Shown: in pieces, positions 1 through 7,723 of the stretch
Position numbering within the stretch: the first letter of the stretch is position 1
Layout of the letters: every line of letters starts with the position of its first letter
Assembly (NCBI GenBank): GCA_964447335.1
Contig: CAYUSA010000016.1
Coordinates: 1 to 55,233, forward strand
From: HRBIN12 sp964447335
GTDB lineage: Bacteria; Actinomycetota; UBA4738; HRBIN12
Direction of reading: 5' to 3'
DNA length: 55,233 nucleotides
The notes under the pieces: generated by a model
What the model saw: only the letters and a program-made list of their open reading frames with translations
Databases searched by the model: none
Told to the model about the DNA's origin: nothing
Made by a program: the position numbers and the translations under genes

Positions 1-1233
1 CTCGGATGAGGACTCCCATCTGCGCCCCCCGCCCGGTCCCGACCATGAGCGCGGCCGGCGTCGCGAGGCCGAGCGCGCACGGGCACGCGATGATGAGCAC
101 CGCGACGGCCGGCACGAGCGCGCCTCGAAGGTGCCGTCGATGAGGTACCAGACGACGGCCGTCATGGTGGCGATGCCCATCACGACCGGCACGAAGATGC
201 CGGAGACCCGGTCGGCCAGCCGCTGGATCGGCGCCTTCGAGCCCTGCGCCTCGGCGACCATGCGCGCGATCTGGGCCAGCGCGGTGTCCTGCCCGATGCG
301 TGTGGCCTCGATCACCAGCACGCCGTCGGTGTTCACGGTGGCGCCGGCGACGTCGTCACCCGGGCCCTTCTCGACCGGCACGGACTCGCCCGTGAGCATC
401 GACTCGTCCACCGCCGAGGCGCCCTCGAGCACGCGGCCGTCGACGGGGATCTTCTCGCCCGGCAGGACCTTCAGGACCCAGCCGACCTTGACCGCGTCGA
501 CCGGCACCTTCAACTCCTTGTCGTTGCGCAGCACGCGAGCTTCCTTCGCACCCATCTCGAGCAGGCGCTTGATCGCCTGCGACGCGCGTCCCTTGGCGCG
601 CGCCTCGAGCCACCGGCCGAGCGCGAGGAAGGCGATGATGATCGCCGCGCTCTCGAAGTACAGGTTCGGCAGGTCCATCGACATGCCGGCCCGCAGCTCG
701 TCGAGGCTCGACAGGTGCGCCCAGACCGAGTACAGGTACGCCGCCATCGTGCCGAGCGCGATGAGCGTGTCCATGTTCGCGGTGAAGCTCTTCGCCCGGA
801 TCGCCGCGCCCTTCAGGAACGGCCATCCCGCGTAGAACTGCACGGGCGTGGCCATCGCGAACGCGGTCCAACGCGCCCAGGCCTCGTCCATCCAGACCAT
901 CGCCAGCACCATCGTCGCGATGCCGAGCGGCCACGCCACAGCCAGGCGGCGCAGCCACGCTCGCTCCTCACGGCGGGCCGCTTCCTCGGTCTCGTCGATG
1001 TGCTCCCGGACGTCGTAGCCCCGATCGAGCACGGCCCGGCGGAGCACCTCGAACGTCGGGGCGCCCTCGGCCAGCCTCACGACCGCCTCGCCGGTGGCGA
1101 AGTTCACCGAGGCCACCACGCCCGGCTGCTTGTTCAGCGTCTTCTCGACGCGCGCGGCGCACGACCCGCAGGTCATGCCCAGCACGTCGAGCCGGAGCTC
1201 CTTCTGCGCTTCCTCGACGGCGGTGTCGGTCAT
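1..1233 (-). CDS. copA: Copper-type P1B ATPase, partial and frameshifted
   Basis: Heavy-metal-exporting P-type ATPase of the inner membrane; the 3' part lies outside the window. The N-terminal HMA domain has GMTCGSC at residues 19-25, followed by membrane segments and the actuator motif TGES at 281-284. Near base 121 the frame slips: the CPCALGLATP metal-binding helix continues only in another frame, inside a GCGCGC tract, so a 1-base loss or 2-base gain is implied. The catalytic DKTG lies beyond the edge. The ATG start is 7 bases downstream of the csoR stop, so the two are probably co-transcribed. Copper(I) specificity is inferred from CPC and from the CsoR neighbour; silver is possible. Confidence 0.9.
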   Translation of the reverse strand, partial: MTDTAVEEAQKELRLDVLGMTCGSCAARVEKTLNKQPGVVASVNFATGEAVVRLAEGAPTFEVLRRAVLDRGYDVREHIDETEEAARREERAWLRRLAVAWPLGIATMVLAMVWMDEAWARWTAFAMATPVQFYAGWPFLKGAAIRAKSFTANMDTLIALGTMAAYLYSVWAHLSSLDELRAGMSMDLPNLYFESAAIIIAFLALGRWLEARAKGRASQAIKRLLEMGAKEARVLRNDKELKVPVDAVKVGWVLKVLPGEKIPVDGRVLEGASAVDESMLTGESVPVEKGPGDDVAGATVNTDGVLVIEATRIGQDTALAQIARMVAEAQGSKAPIQRLADRVSGIFVPVVMGIATMTAVVWYLIDGTFEARSCRPSRCSSSRARARSASRRRPRSWSGPGGGRRWESSSE

Positions 1234-1240
1234 GCGGCGC

Positions 1241-1516
1241 TCACTTCCCGCTGAATCGGGCGACGGCGGCCAGCAGCTCCTCGACCTTCTCGTCGCTGTT
1301 CCCCTGGTCGATGCTGTCCTTCACGCAGTGGCGGACGTGCTCGTCCAGCAGCCCCATGCCGACCGCCTTCAGCGCGGCCGTCACCGAGTTCAGCTGCGTG
1401 AGGATGTCGATGCAGTACTGGTCCTGGTCGACCATGCGCTGGATGCCGCGGACCTGTCCCTCGATCCGACGGAGCCGATCCTGCAGGTCCTTCTTGTTCA
1501 TGCTGTACCCGGCCAT
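1241..1516 (-). CDS. csoR: CsoR-family copper-sensing repressor
   Basis: 91-residue all-helical metal-responsive repressor. The Cu(I) ligand set Cys35, His60, Cys64 has the same spacing as the C-H-C triad of known CsoR proteins. It should release its operator on binding Cu(I). The start is the ATG preceded by GGGGAGGAGC at good distance; a longer in-frame extension upstream has no support and would cover the operator. It lies directly upstream of the copper ATPase on the same strand, the usual csoR-copA layout, and a canonical operator sits about 45 bases upstream. Confidence 0.95.
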   Translation of the reverse strand: MAGYSMNKKDLQDRLRRIEGQVRGIQRMVDQDQYCIDILTQLNSVTAALKAVGMGLLDEHVRHCVKDSIDQGNSDEKVEELLAAVARFSGK

Positions 1517-1559
1517 CGAAAGCTCCTCCCCCGTCGCCGGTGCGCTTTCACGTCCGGAG

Positions 1560-1577
1560 TATACCCTAGGGGGGTAT
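1560..1577 (-). promoter_or_regulatory. CsoR operator
   Basis: The stretch TATACCCTAGGGGGGTAT is a pseudo-palindrome with the ATACCC/GGGTAT arms and G-tract of known CsoR boxes. It lies upstream of csoR-copA on the minus strand, so the operon is probably autorepressed and induced by copper. Confidence 0.85.
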
Positions 1578-1702
1578 CCCATCGTCAACCCCCGGGTACG
1601 CACATCGCCCCACGTCGAGTGGGACCGTGGGCTTCGGGAGTACAGGCGGCATCGCACCTCCCGGCCGCAGCAACCGGGGCAACCGGGCGGGCGAGTCGGG
1701 GG

Positions 1703-2164
1703 CTACGACACGGTGATGGTGCCGATCATCCCGCCGTCGTAGTGGCCGGGTTGGTGGCAGGCGAACAGCGCGGTGCCCGACTCGTCGAACGTGACGGTGA
1801 GCTCGTCCGTCTCCCCCGCCTCAAGCGTGAGGGCGTCGGCCCCCGGATCGGCCTCGTGATCCATGCCCATCCCGGTGTCGCCCATCTCCGCCTCGTGAGC
1901 CATCTGCTCGACCTCGGTCCCGACGTAGAAGTCGTGCACGGCCAAGCCTTCATTCGTCACGACGAAACGGACCGTCTCGCCGGCCTCGACCTCGATGGTC
2001 CCGGGATCGAAGCGGAGCTCGTCGAGCGCGACGACCTCAATCGTTCGGATCCCGTCGGCGGCCACCTGGTCATCGGGCGCCGGGTCCTCACCTCCTCCAC
2101 CGCACGCGGCGAGCAGCAGAACCAACGCCGCGGACGTTGCGAAGAGCGTGATCTTCTTCGACAT
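1703..2164 (-). CDS. Cupredoxin-domain lipoprotein
   Basis: 153-residue exported copper protein. It begins with a lipoprotein signal ending LLLAAC, then GGGGED, then a plastocyanin-like fold. Type-1 copper ligands are visible: His in VHDFYV and the C-terminal ACHQPGH...GGM loop (Cys, His, Met). The insert between them is rich in Met, His and acidic residues (MGMDHEADPG) and could bind extra metal. The start is the ATG behind GGGAGGG; an earlier in-frame start would lengthen the signal awkwardly. It probably binds or carries copper outside the membrane. It is third in a run with the Met-rich and SHOCT genes. Confidence 0.88.
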   Translation of the reverse strand: MSKKITLFATSAALVLLLAACGGGGEDPAPDDQVAADGIRTIEVVALDELRFDPGTIEVEAGETVRFVVTNEGLAVHDFYVGTEVEQMAHEAEMGDTGMGMDHEADPGADALTLEAGETDELTVTFDESGTALFACHQPGHYDGGMIGTITVS

Positions 2165-2220
2165 GCCGATCCCTCCCGGGCTCCTCACGGGCAGATGGCG
2201 CCGATCCCGGAGCAGGCGGA

Positions 2221-2448
2221 CTACCGCCTCGTCCCTTCCAGGACGCGACGCCGCTCCACGTACTCCTCCTCGGAGATCTCACCTCGAGCGAACCGCTCGT
2301 CGAGGATGTCCATCGCGTCCCGTGCCCGGCCGGCCCTTGCCTCGGAGCCGCCGACCGAGCGCACGATGAAGTAGAGAACCCCCAGGATGATGGCCCAGAA
2401 CAGGACCATCCAGACGATCCCGGCCCAGCCGCCGTTCCAGCCGTACAT
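2221..2448 (-). CDS. Small SHOCT-domain membrane protein
   Basis: 75-residue protein with one N-terminal transmembrane helix (WAGIVWMVLFWAIILGVLYFIV) and a C-terminal SHOCT motif (ILDERFARGEISEEEYVERR). SHOCT motifs are short two-helix modules often found at protein ends; no biochemical role is established. ATG at 2448 is chosen; a GTG at 2463 overlapping the upstream stop is the alternative. Three other small genes near 34.4-35.4 kb carry the same motif. Position inside the copper module suggests a membrane accessory role. Confidence 0.8.
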   Translation of the reverse strand: MYGWNGGWAGIVWMVLFWAIILGVLYFIVRSVGGSEARAGRARDAMDILDERFARGEISEEEYVERRRVLEGTRR

Positions 2449-2459
2449 CACGTGGGCCG

Positions 2460-2783
2460 TCACGCTCCCGTCGCGGGGTGGTGCTGGTCGTGGAGGGAAG
2501 CGGCATCCTCGGTGCCGGCGCCCAACATCATGCCGGCGCCACCCATCATGCCGCCCTGCTCCTGCATCCGGGCGTGCATCTCCTCGCACTGAGCGACGAG
2601 CTCCGGGTCCATCTGCTCGCGCAGGCGCTCCATCACCGGCGAGTCATGCATGGCGTCCATCGCGCTCCAGCCCGGGAACGATGCGTCACCGGCGGAAGAC
2701 TGCCCCGAGGCGACGCCGACCCCGAAGCCGAGGGCAAGGACGGCCCCGAGCGCCACACCTATCGTGATCCGTCGCACCTTCAT
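2460..2783 (-). CDS. Secreted Met/His-rich small protein
   Basis: 107-residue protein with a Sec signal peptide (KVRRITIGVALGAVLALGF, cleavage near VASG). The mature part has about a dozen methionines, several histidines (HDQHH near the C-terminus) and one Cys. Such composition is typical of extracytoplasmic copper-binding peptides, but no named family is recognised. The ATG follows GGAGGAG. The start overlaps the end of the kinase gene by 4 bases. A direct-repeat regulator site lies about 40 bases upstream, inside the 3' end of the kinase gene, so it may have its own promoter. Confidence 0.75.
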   Translation of the reverse strand: MKVRRITIGVALGAVLALGFGVGVASGQSSAGDASFPGWSAMDAMHDSPVMERLREQMDPELVAQCEEMHARMQEQGGMMGGAGMMLGAGTEDAASLHDQHHPATGA

Positions 2784-4207
2784 CGATCATCTCCTCCTTC
2801 GGACCCGACGGTAGCCGCCGGATGTGAAGGAGGTGTGAAGGTCGCGCGCGAGGTCGGTGAACCCGGGAACCGGACGATGAAGGTCGTGCCGCGCCCCGGT
2901 TCGCTCATGACGTCGATATCGCCTCCGTGGGCGCGGGCAAGCTCGCGGGCGACGGTGAGGCCGATGCCCGACCCGCGCGCTCTTGCGTGGCGGCCCCTGA
3001 AGAAGCGATCGAAGATGTGCGGCAGTTCGTCGGCTGGGATGCCCGGCCCGGTGTCGGCCACCCGAAGCACGACCGTTCCCTGATCCACGGTGAGTGTCAC
3101 CCCCACGGTGCCTGCAGGCGGCGTGAACTTCAACGCGTTCGACAAGAGGTTGACGAGGATCTGATGGACGCGCATGGGGTCGACGAACGCCTCGACGGGC
3201 TCGGTCTCGATATCCAGACGAACGTCCTGGGCTTCGTACGGTCCGGCGAACTCGCGCGCCGACTCCGTGACCAGCGCGTCGAGCCGGACCGTGCGCCGCT
3301 CGAGCGCGAAACCCGCGGCCTCGGCCGAGGCCAGCGTCCCGAGGTCGGCGACGAGACGCGAAAGGCGCAGGGTCTCCTCGTGGAGCGACGCGAGCGCCGC
3401 GCCGTCGGCCGCGACCACGCCGTCCTGCATCCCCTCGATCTGCGAGCGGAGGATGGCGAGCGGGGTTCGCAGCTCGTGCGCGACGTCGGAAGCGAACGCG
3501 CGCCGCAACCGGTCCTCTTCCTCGATCGTGTCCGCCATCTGGTTGAACGCCCTCGCCATCTCGCCGAGCTCGTCCTCGGCCTCGTGAGATACGCGTTGCG
3601 AGCGATCCCCGGCCGCAAGCGCCCTGGCGGTCCGGGTCAGCTCTCGCGCGGGAGCGGTGGCTTTCTGCGCGAGCACCACGCCGAGGGCAAGGGCCAGGAC
3701 CCCAGCGACGACGCCTCCCAGCAGGAGCAGCCGATTCACCGAGGCTCGGAACGACCGGTCCTGAGGTAGGCCGCCGGGTTGGGGGAAGCGCACGATCGCC
3801 GTGCCCACGATCTGGCCATCCGCGGCGATCTCGAGTCGCTGCTCGGGCCCGAGCCGACCGCCTCCCATCATCTGCCGATGCATCTCGGCCATGCGCGCCC
3901 CGGCCTCGGTCGCAGCCGGCTCCCACACGGTCGCGCCCGACACGTCCTCCAGCCGCACCGTCCCTCCGTCCATGAGTGCGAGAGACGCGAGCCCCTCGAG
4001 GTCGACCGGATCCCAGCCACCCATCCGCTCGTACGACTCCGTGACCGCGGCCACGATCTGCTCCTGCCGAACGTGCCGTTGGTCTTGGAGGTAGTCGGCG
4101 AACCGATCGCCGAACGCGAGGTTCACGAGGATCGCGGTGATCGCGGCGGCGGCGATGCCGACACCGGCGAAGGCGGCAGCCAAGCGAACGGCGAACGACC
4201 TACGCAT
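2780..4207 (-). CDS. Two-component sensor histidine kinase (HAMP)
   Basis: 475-residue membrane kinase. A transmembrane helix at about 10-30 precedes a periplasmic sensor stretch of about 120 residues, then a second helix (about 160-180), HAMP, HisKA with the phospho-acceptor in VAHELRTPLAIL (His near 245), and a HATPase domain with N box (NLLSNALKF), DTGPGIP and GIGLTVARELA. The sensor part contains MHRQMMGGG, which could ligate metal. It overlaps the preceding response-regulator gene by 8 bases, so the pair are cognate. A copper or envelope signal is inferred from context. Confidence 0.92.
   Translation of the reverse strand: MRRSFAVRLAAAFAGVGIAAAAITAILVNLAFGDRFADYLQDQRHVRQEQIVAAVTESYERMGGWDPVDLEGLASLALMDGGTVRLEDVSGATVWEPAATEAGARMAEMHRQMMGGGRLGPEQRLEIAADGQIVGTAIVRFPQPGGLPQDRSFRASVNRLLLLGGVVAGVLALALGVVLAQKATAPARELTRTARALAAGDRSQRVSHEAEDELGEMARAFNQMADTIEEEDRLRRAFASDVAHELRTPLAILRSQIEGMQDGVVAADGAALASLHEETLRLSRLVADLGTLASAEAAGFALERRTVRLDALVTESAREFAGPYEAQDVRLDIETEPVEAFVDPMRVHQILVNLLSNALKFTPPAGTVGVTLTVDQGTVVLRVADTGPGIPADELPHIFDRFFRGRHARARGSGIGLTVARELARAHGGDIDVMSEPGRGTTFIVRFPGSPTSRATFTPPSHPAATVGSEGGDDR
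2823..2840 (-). promoter_or_regulatory. Direct-repeat response-regulator site 1
   Basis: Two exact TGTGAAG half-sites (plus-strand reading) at 2823-2829 and 2834-2840, period 11 bp, as for OmpR/PhoB-family dimers. A -10-like TACCGT (minus strand, 2807-2812) lies 10 bp downstream, so the site replaces the -35 region of the Met-rich gene at 2783. Confidence 0.65.
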
Positions 4208-4901
4208 CGGGTTTCACCCCGAGCTTGTAGCCGACGCCCGTCACGGTGACCAGGTATCGGGGGTTGCGGGGGTCGTCGCCGAGCTTGCGACGCAGGTTCT
4301 TCACGTGAGCGTCGATCGTTCGCTCGTAGCCCTCGTAGTCATAGCCCTGTACTCGCGCTACGAGCTCGTAGCGCGAGTAGACCCTCCCCGGGCGGGTGGC
4401 GAGCGCGACCAGCAGGTCGAACTCGCTCCGCGTGAGGTCCGCGACCGAGCCGTCCACTCGCACCTCGTGCGCCTCAGGGTCGATCTGGAGTCGACCCTCA
4501 TCGAAGGCGAGCGAGCCAGCCGCCCTGCCGCCCGCGGCCCTGCGCAGCACCGCCTCGATGCGGGCGACGAGCTCGCGGGGACTGAAGGGCTTGACCAGGT
4601 AGTCGTCGGCGCCCAGCCGTAGACCGGCGACGCGGTCGTCCTCCCCCGCCTTGGCGGTCAGCATGATGATCGGCACGTCGGAGTGGGCGCGGACCGATCG
4701 CGCGACCTCTTCGCCCGACAGGTCGGGAAGCATCAGGTCGAGCACGATGAGGTCCGGATGCGCACGCTCCACAGCCTCGAGAGCTCGCAGGCCGGTGTCG
4801 GCGAGCAGCACCGCGTACCCCTCGGCCTCCAGATACGACCGTACGAGGTCGCGGAGCTTCCGCTCGTCGTCGACGACCAGGATCGTTGCCGTCCCCATCA
4901 C
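4200..4901 (-). CDS. OmpR-family response regulator
   Basis: 233 residues: receiver domain (acidic pair DDE at 11-13, phospho-Asp about 55 in VLDLMLPD, LTAKAG switch/Lys) and a C-terminal winged-helix DNA-binding domain ending YLVTVTGVGYKLG. It should be phosphorylated by the kinase encoded immediately downstream and bind direct repeats with 11-bp period, of which four exist in this module. The start is either GTG 4901 or ATG 4898. A paralogue is encoded at 6308-7009. Confidence 0.93.
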   Translation of the reverse strand: MMGTATILVVDDERKLRDLVRSYLEAEGYAVLLADTGLRALEAVERAHPDLIVLDLMLPDLSGEEVARSVRAHSDVPIIMLTAKAGEDDRVAGLRLGADDYLVKPFSPRELVARIEAVLRRAAGGRAAGSLAFDEGRLQIDPEAHEVRVDGSVADLTRSEFDLLVALATRPGRVYSRYELVARVQGYDYEGYERTIDAHVKNLRRKLGDDPRNPRYLVTVTGVGYKLGVKPDA

Positions 4902-5051
4902 ATCCCTTCAGCACGTGCCACCGACACCGATGAGGACCGGCCGGCGCCTGCCTTCACGGGTCGGGCCAAGTATGGCGCGACCGCCGCGATGACCGCGTCC
5001 TCGAGCACCTCGAGATGCTCCCCGGGTCGAGGTGAACCCCACGACCCTCGA

Positions 5052-5312
5052 TCAGCGCGAGCCGTTCCTGCCCCGCGAGGCCAGCTCCTCACGGGTCTTC
5101 CGCTCGAAGCGGAACGGCACCCACATGAGCAGAGGACACACGAGCAGGATGCCGATGAGCAGGACCGAGACGAGCGGCGCGCCCAGCATGCCCGCCGCGA
5201 GCAGTCCGGCGGAGATGATCCCCACGAACACATAGGCTGCCACATGCCCGCGGAGCGCCGTCCGCGCGAGACCGTGGGGGTCTCCCCGAGTCAGCCTTCC
5301 CGTTCTCGTCAT
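5052..5312 (-). CDS. Small membrane protein with CPLLM motif
   Basis: 86 residues with two predicted membrane helices (AAYVFVGIISAGLLAAGML and LVSVLLIGILLVCPLLMWV) and a basic tail. The CPLLM stretch at the end of the second helix recurs as CPLMM in the neighbour at 5415-5663, so the two are related. It resembles the small DUF2933-type proteins seen beside metal-resistance genes; that assignment is tentative. The ATG has GGAGGG upstream. A direct-repeat regulator site lies 37-54 bases upstream. Confidence 0.7.
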   Translation of the reverse strand: MTRTGRLTRGDPHGLARTALRGHVAAYVFVGIISAGLLAAGMLGAPLVSVLLIGILLVCPLLMWVPFRFERKTREELASRGRNGSR

Positions 5313-5348
5313 GACGATCCCTCCATCCGACGCATCTTCGGTATCCGG

Positions 5349-5366
5349 TGTGAAGACGCGATGAAG
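5349..5366 (-). promoter_or_regulatory. Direct-repeat response-regulator site 2
   Basis: Half-sites TGTGAAG (5349-5355) and GATGAAG (5360-5366), period 11 bp, upstream of the gene starting at 5312. A hexamer GAAGAT on the minus strand (5334-5339) lies 9 bp downstream in the -10 position. Confidence 0.55.
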
Positions 5367-5414
5367 ACCACCGGCAGAGCGCGTGAGGCTCCAGAGGGGT
5401 GGTTCGCCAGGATC

Positions 5415-5663
5415 TCAGTGTCGATGAAGAGAACCGTCCGAGCCTGTCGCGTCGGCATCGTTCGCGCCCGGGTGGCCACCTGTCGACCCGCCCCCGTGCC
5501 CGGCACCGTGCATGCCGAGCATCATCAGAGGGCAGAGGAGGAACGCGCCGACGAGGAGCAGCCTCTCCACAGGCAGACCGAGCGCGACGACCGCGAGCGT
5601 CACCGCCGCGGCCGTGATGACGACAACCGGGCGGAACCTGCGCGTCATCGCGGCGCGGCGCAT
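5415..5663 (-). CDS. Small membrane protein with CPLMM motif and His-rich tail
   Basis: 82 residues: basic N-terminus, two hydrophobic helices and the motif FLLCPLMMLGMHGAGHGGG, then a Gly/His/Asp tail ending HRH. The CPLMM...H arrangement fits DUF2933-like proteins of copper/silver clusters, and the Cys/Met/His set could bind soft metals. It starts 19 bases after the HTH-YHS gene with GGGAGGGGG upstream, so it is probably in that transcript. No biochemical role is known. Confidence 0.7.
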   Translation of the reverse strand: MRRAAMTRRFRPVVVITAAAVTLAVVALGLPVERLLLVGAFLLCPLMMLGMHGAGHGGGSTGGHPGANDADATGSDGSLHRH

Positions 5664-5682
5664 CGGATCGCCCCCTCCCCGC

Positions 5683-6186
5683 TCACGAGACCGTCTCGGT
5701 CGGACGGGATCGCGGTCTCCGCGCCTCCCTCAAGCGGGTGAGTCCGGCTCCGCCGTCCGGCCGGTCCATGAGGGCACGGAAGGTCTCCAGACACGTCGAG
5801 GAGCAGAACACGTACTCGTTCCCATCGGGGTCACGCGCCCGGTACAGCGAATCCTCGACGACGGACATCTGGCAGACGGGATCGACGGGGAGCTCCGCCT
5901 CCTCGCGGTGCTCGAACAGGTACCCGACGTCCGACCGCCAGACGAAGCATCGAGCCCCGTCTTCGGTCCGTGATGCGACGATGCCACCGGCCTCGAAGAC
6001 GGCGAGGACCTTCCGGACCACATCGACCCGTAGGCCGAGCCTCGATGCGAGCGTCTCGACCCGCCACACCACCCCGGGCTCGCCGACGAGCGCCAGGTAG
6101 ACAGCTCGCTGATCGGCGTCCACGAGGTAGCGCCGTGCGAAACGACTGAACACATCGAACCGCCGATCCCGTTCCGTGAACACCAT
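5683..6186 (-). CDS. Winged-helix regulator fused to a YHS metal-binding domain
   Basis: 167-residue predicted transcriptional regulator. Residues about 10-90 form a helix-turn-helix/winged-helix region (WRVETLASRLGLRVDVVRKV with a basic wing) resembling TFE/MarR-like HTH. Residues about 100-145 form a YHS (TRASH-like) domain with DPVCQM and FCSSTC; these Cys residues normally hold a metal ion. This suggests a one-component metal sensor, probably for copper. The ATG at 6186 follows GGGAGG; an upstream in-frame ATG five codons earlier is less likely. A direct-repeat site lies about 75 bases upstream. The combination is uncommon to my knowledge. Confidence 0.8.
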   Translation of the reverse strand: MVFTERDRRFDVFSRFARRYLVDADQRAVYLALVGEPGVVWRVETLASRLGLRVDVVRKVLAVFEAGGIVASRTEDGARCFVWRSDVGYLFEHREEAELPVDPVCQMSVVEDSLYRARDPDGNEYVFCSSTCLETFRALMDRPDGGAGLTRLREARRPRSRPTETVS

Positions 6187-6258
6187 CGCAACCTCCCGCA
6201 TCCGCCGGGAGACATCGGACCCCCCTCCCGGCTCGTTCCCGTCATGGTCACCGCTCGT

Positions 6259-6276
6259 CGTGAAGAACCCGTGAAG
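6259..6276 (-). promoter_or_regulatory. Direct-repeat response-regulator site 3
   Basis: Two identical CGTGAAG half-sites at 6259-6265 and 6270-6276, period 11 bp, upstream of the HTH-YHS gene. GACCAT on the minus strand (6244-6249) is in the -10 position, 9 bp away. Confidence 0.65.
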
Positions 6277-6307
6277 CCCACGTCGCCGTCACGTGAGGGA
6301 GCGTCAC

Positions 6308-7009
6308 TCAGGACGGATCGCGCTCGCCGCCGAACTTGTAGCCGACGCCCCACACCGTCAGGACGTACCGCGGGTGCCGCGGGTCGTCGCCCAGCTTGCG
6401 ACGGAGGTTCTTGATGTGGGCATCGACGGCACGCTCGCAGCCCTCGAACCCGTCGCCCTGCACCTTCGTGATGAGCTCCTGTCTCGAGAGGACGCAGCCC
6501 GGCCGAGAGGCGAGGGCGACGAGGAGGTTGAACTCGCAGCGGCTCAGCGCGACCGGAGCGCCGTCCAGGATCACGTGACGCGGTGCGCGGTCGATCGTGA
6601 GCCTGCCGCCGTCGTAGCTGGCAGATCCCAGGGTGTTCCCACCGCGTGAGCGGCGGAGCACGGCCTCGACGCGGACGACGAGCTCGCGGGGGCTGAACGG
6701 TTTCGTCATGTAGTCGTCGGCGCCGGCGCGGAACCCGTTGATGCGGTCTTCCTCGCCGGCCTTCGCGGTGAGCATGATGATCGGCACGTCGGAGCGGGAA
6801 CGCAGAGACCGTGCGACCTCCTCGCCGGGAAGGTCGGGGAGCATGAGGTCGAGGACTAGCAGGTCCGGCCTCGCGCGTTGGGCCGTCTCGAGCGCGCTCC
6901 TGCCCGACTCGGCCAGGAGCACCGAGTAGCCCTCGTGCTCGAGGTACAGGCGGACCAGCTCGCGGATCTTGCGCTCGTCATCCACCACGAGGACGGTCGC
7001 GGTCTCCAT
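6308..7009 (-). CDS. OmpR-family response regulator (orphan paralogue)
   Basis: 233 residues, same length and layout as the regulator at 4200-4901: receiver with phospho-Asp about 54 (VLDLMLPD), LTAKAG, and a winged helix ending YVLTVWGVGYKFG. No histidine kinase gene is adjacent, so it may share the kinase at 2780-4207 or use a distant one. The paralogue pair probably arose by duplication. The ATG follows GGAGG with 6-base spacing. It lies between the redox operon and the HTH-YHS gene. Confidence 0.92.
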   Translation of the reverse strand: METATVLVVDDERKIRELVRLYLEHEGYSVLLAESGRSALETAQRARPDLLVLDLMLPDLPGEEVARSLRSRSDVPIIMLTAKAGEEDRINGFRAGADDYMTKPFSPRELVVRVEAVLRRSRGGNTLGSASYDGGRLTIDRAPRHVILDGAPVALSRCEFNLLVALASRPGCVLSRQELITKVQGDGFEGCERAVDAHIKNLRRKLGDDPRHPRYVLTVWGVGYKFGGERDPS

Positions 7010-7030
7010 CCGTCGCCTCCAGACCCTCCG

Positions 7031-7723
7031 TCACAGCACGAACCGGTCGATCGCTCCGAGGACCTCGCTGGCCGAGGCGTACATGGACGGGTACTCCTTC
7101 TGCCAGCGGAGCTGCCCCGTCGCGTCGATGAAGACGAAACCGTGCCCGGGCAGGTCTGCGTGCATCCCCTTGCCGAGAACGCCGTACGCGGCCGACACGC
7201 TTCCGTCGGCGTCGATCAGGTAGGGCGTCGTGATCCCGAGCTGCTCGAGCGTCCCTTGCACGCTCTCGACCGGATTCATCACGATCGGCAGGAGCGTGAT
7301 GTCCTTGTCCGCGAGCTCTGCGCCCGCCCTCTCGAGCTCGAGCGTCTGGTAGAAGCACGCGTCGCACCCGACGCCCTCGTTGAAGTACAGGAGCACGTTG
7401 TGGCCTGCCAGGTCCGAGAGCGACACGCTGCCGCCGGCCGTCGAGGGCATCGTGAACGGCGGCGCTGCCGTGGGCTTCACGGCTCCGCCCGTCGCCCCTC
7501 GGCTGCCGAGGAAGAACAGGCCGCCGGCGAGCAGGAGTACCCCGACGGCGGCGATCTGCCCCCAGGTGGGATCGAAGCGGCGGCGCCTTCGGCGAGGAGC
7601 GGGCTTGCGCTTCCGCGCCTCCACCGGATCGGAGCGCGCGTCAGTGGCAGGACGGGGTCGTGCCGGCCGGCTCGCGCTCGACCGCGGGCGATGACGCTTC
7701 TTCTTCGCCGTCTTCGTGCTCAT
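7031..7723 (-). CDS. Membrane-anchored redoxin (TlpA/AhpC-TSA fold)
   Basis: 230 residues: a strongly basic cytoplasmic N-terminus (KKKRHRPRSSA..., RRRRRR), one transmembrane helix near 55-75 and an extracytoplasmic thioredoxin-fold domain. The active site is probably GVGCDACF (CxxC); GFVFIDATGQLRW is the conserved cis-Pro-side strand region. It probably takes electrons from the CcdA-like protein encoded just upstream. The ATG at 7723 has GGAGG upstream; the start lies 83 bases inside the end of the CcdA-like gene. Confidence 0.85.
   Translation of the reverse strand: MSTKTAKKKRHRPRSSASRPARPRPATDARSDPVEARKRKPAPRRRRRRFDPTWGQIAAVGVLLLAGGLFFLGSRGATGGAVKPTAAPPFTMPSTAGGSVSLSDLAGHNVLLYFNEGVGCDACFYQTLELERAGAELADKDITLLPIVMNPVESVQGTLEQLGITTPYLIDADGSVSAAYGVLGKGMHADLPGHGFVFIDATGQLRWQKEYPSMYASASEVLGAIDRFVL

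Noticed and set aside
1994..2374. Plus-strand open frames over the cupredoxin and SHOCT genes
   Set aside because: Antisense shadows of minus-strand genes with signal peptides and metal ligands.
5309..5506. 65-codon open frame between the two small membrane-protein genes
   Set aside because: No ribosome-binding site, domain or hydrophobic pattern; it covers regulator site 2.
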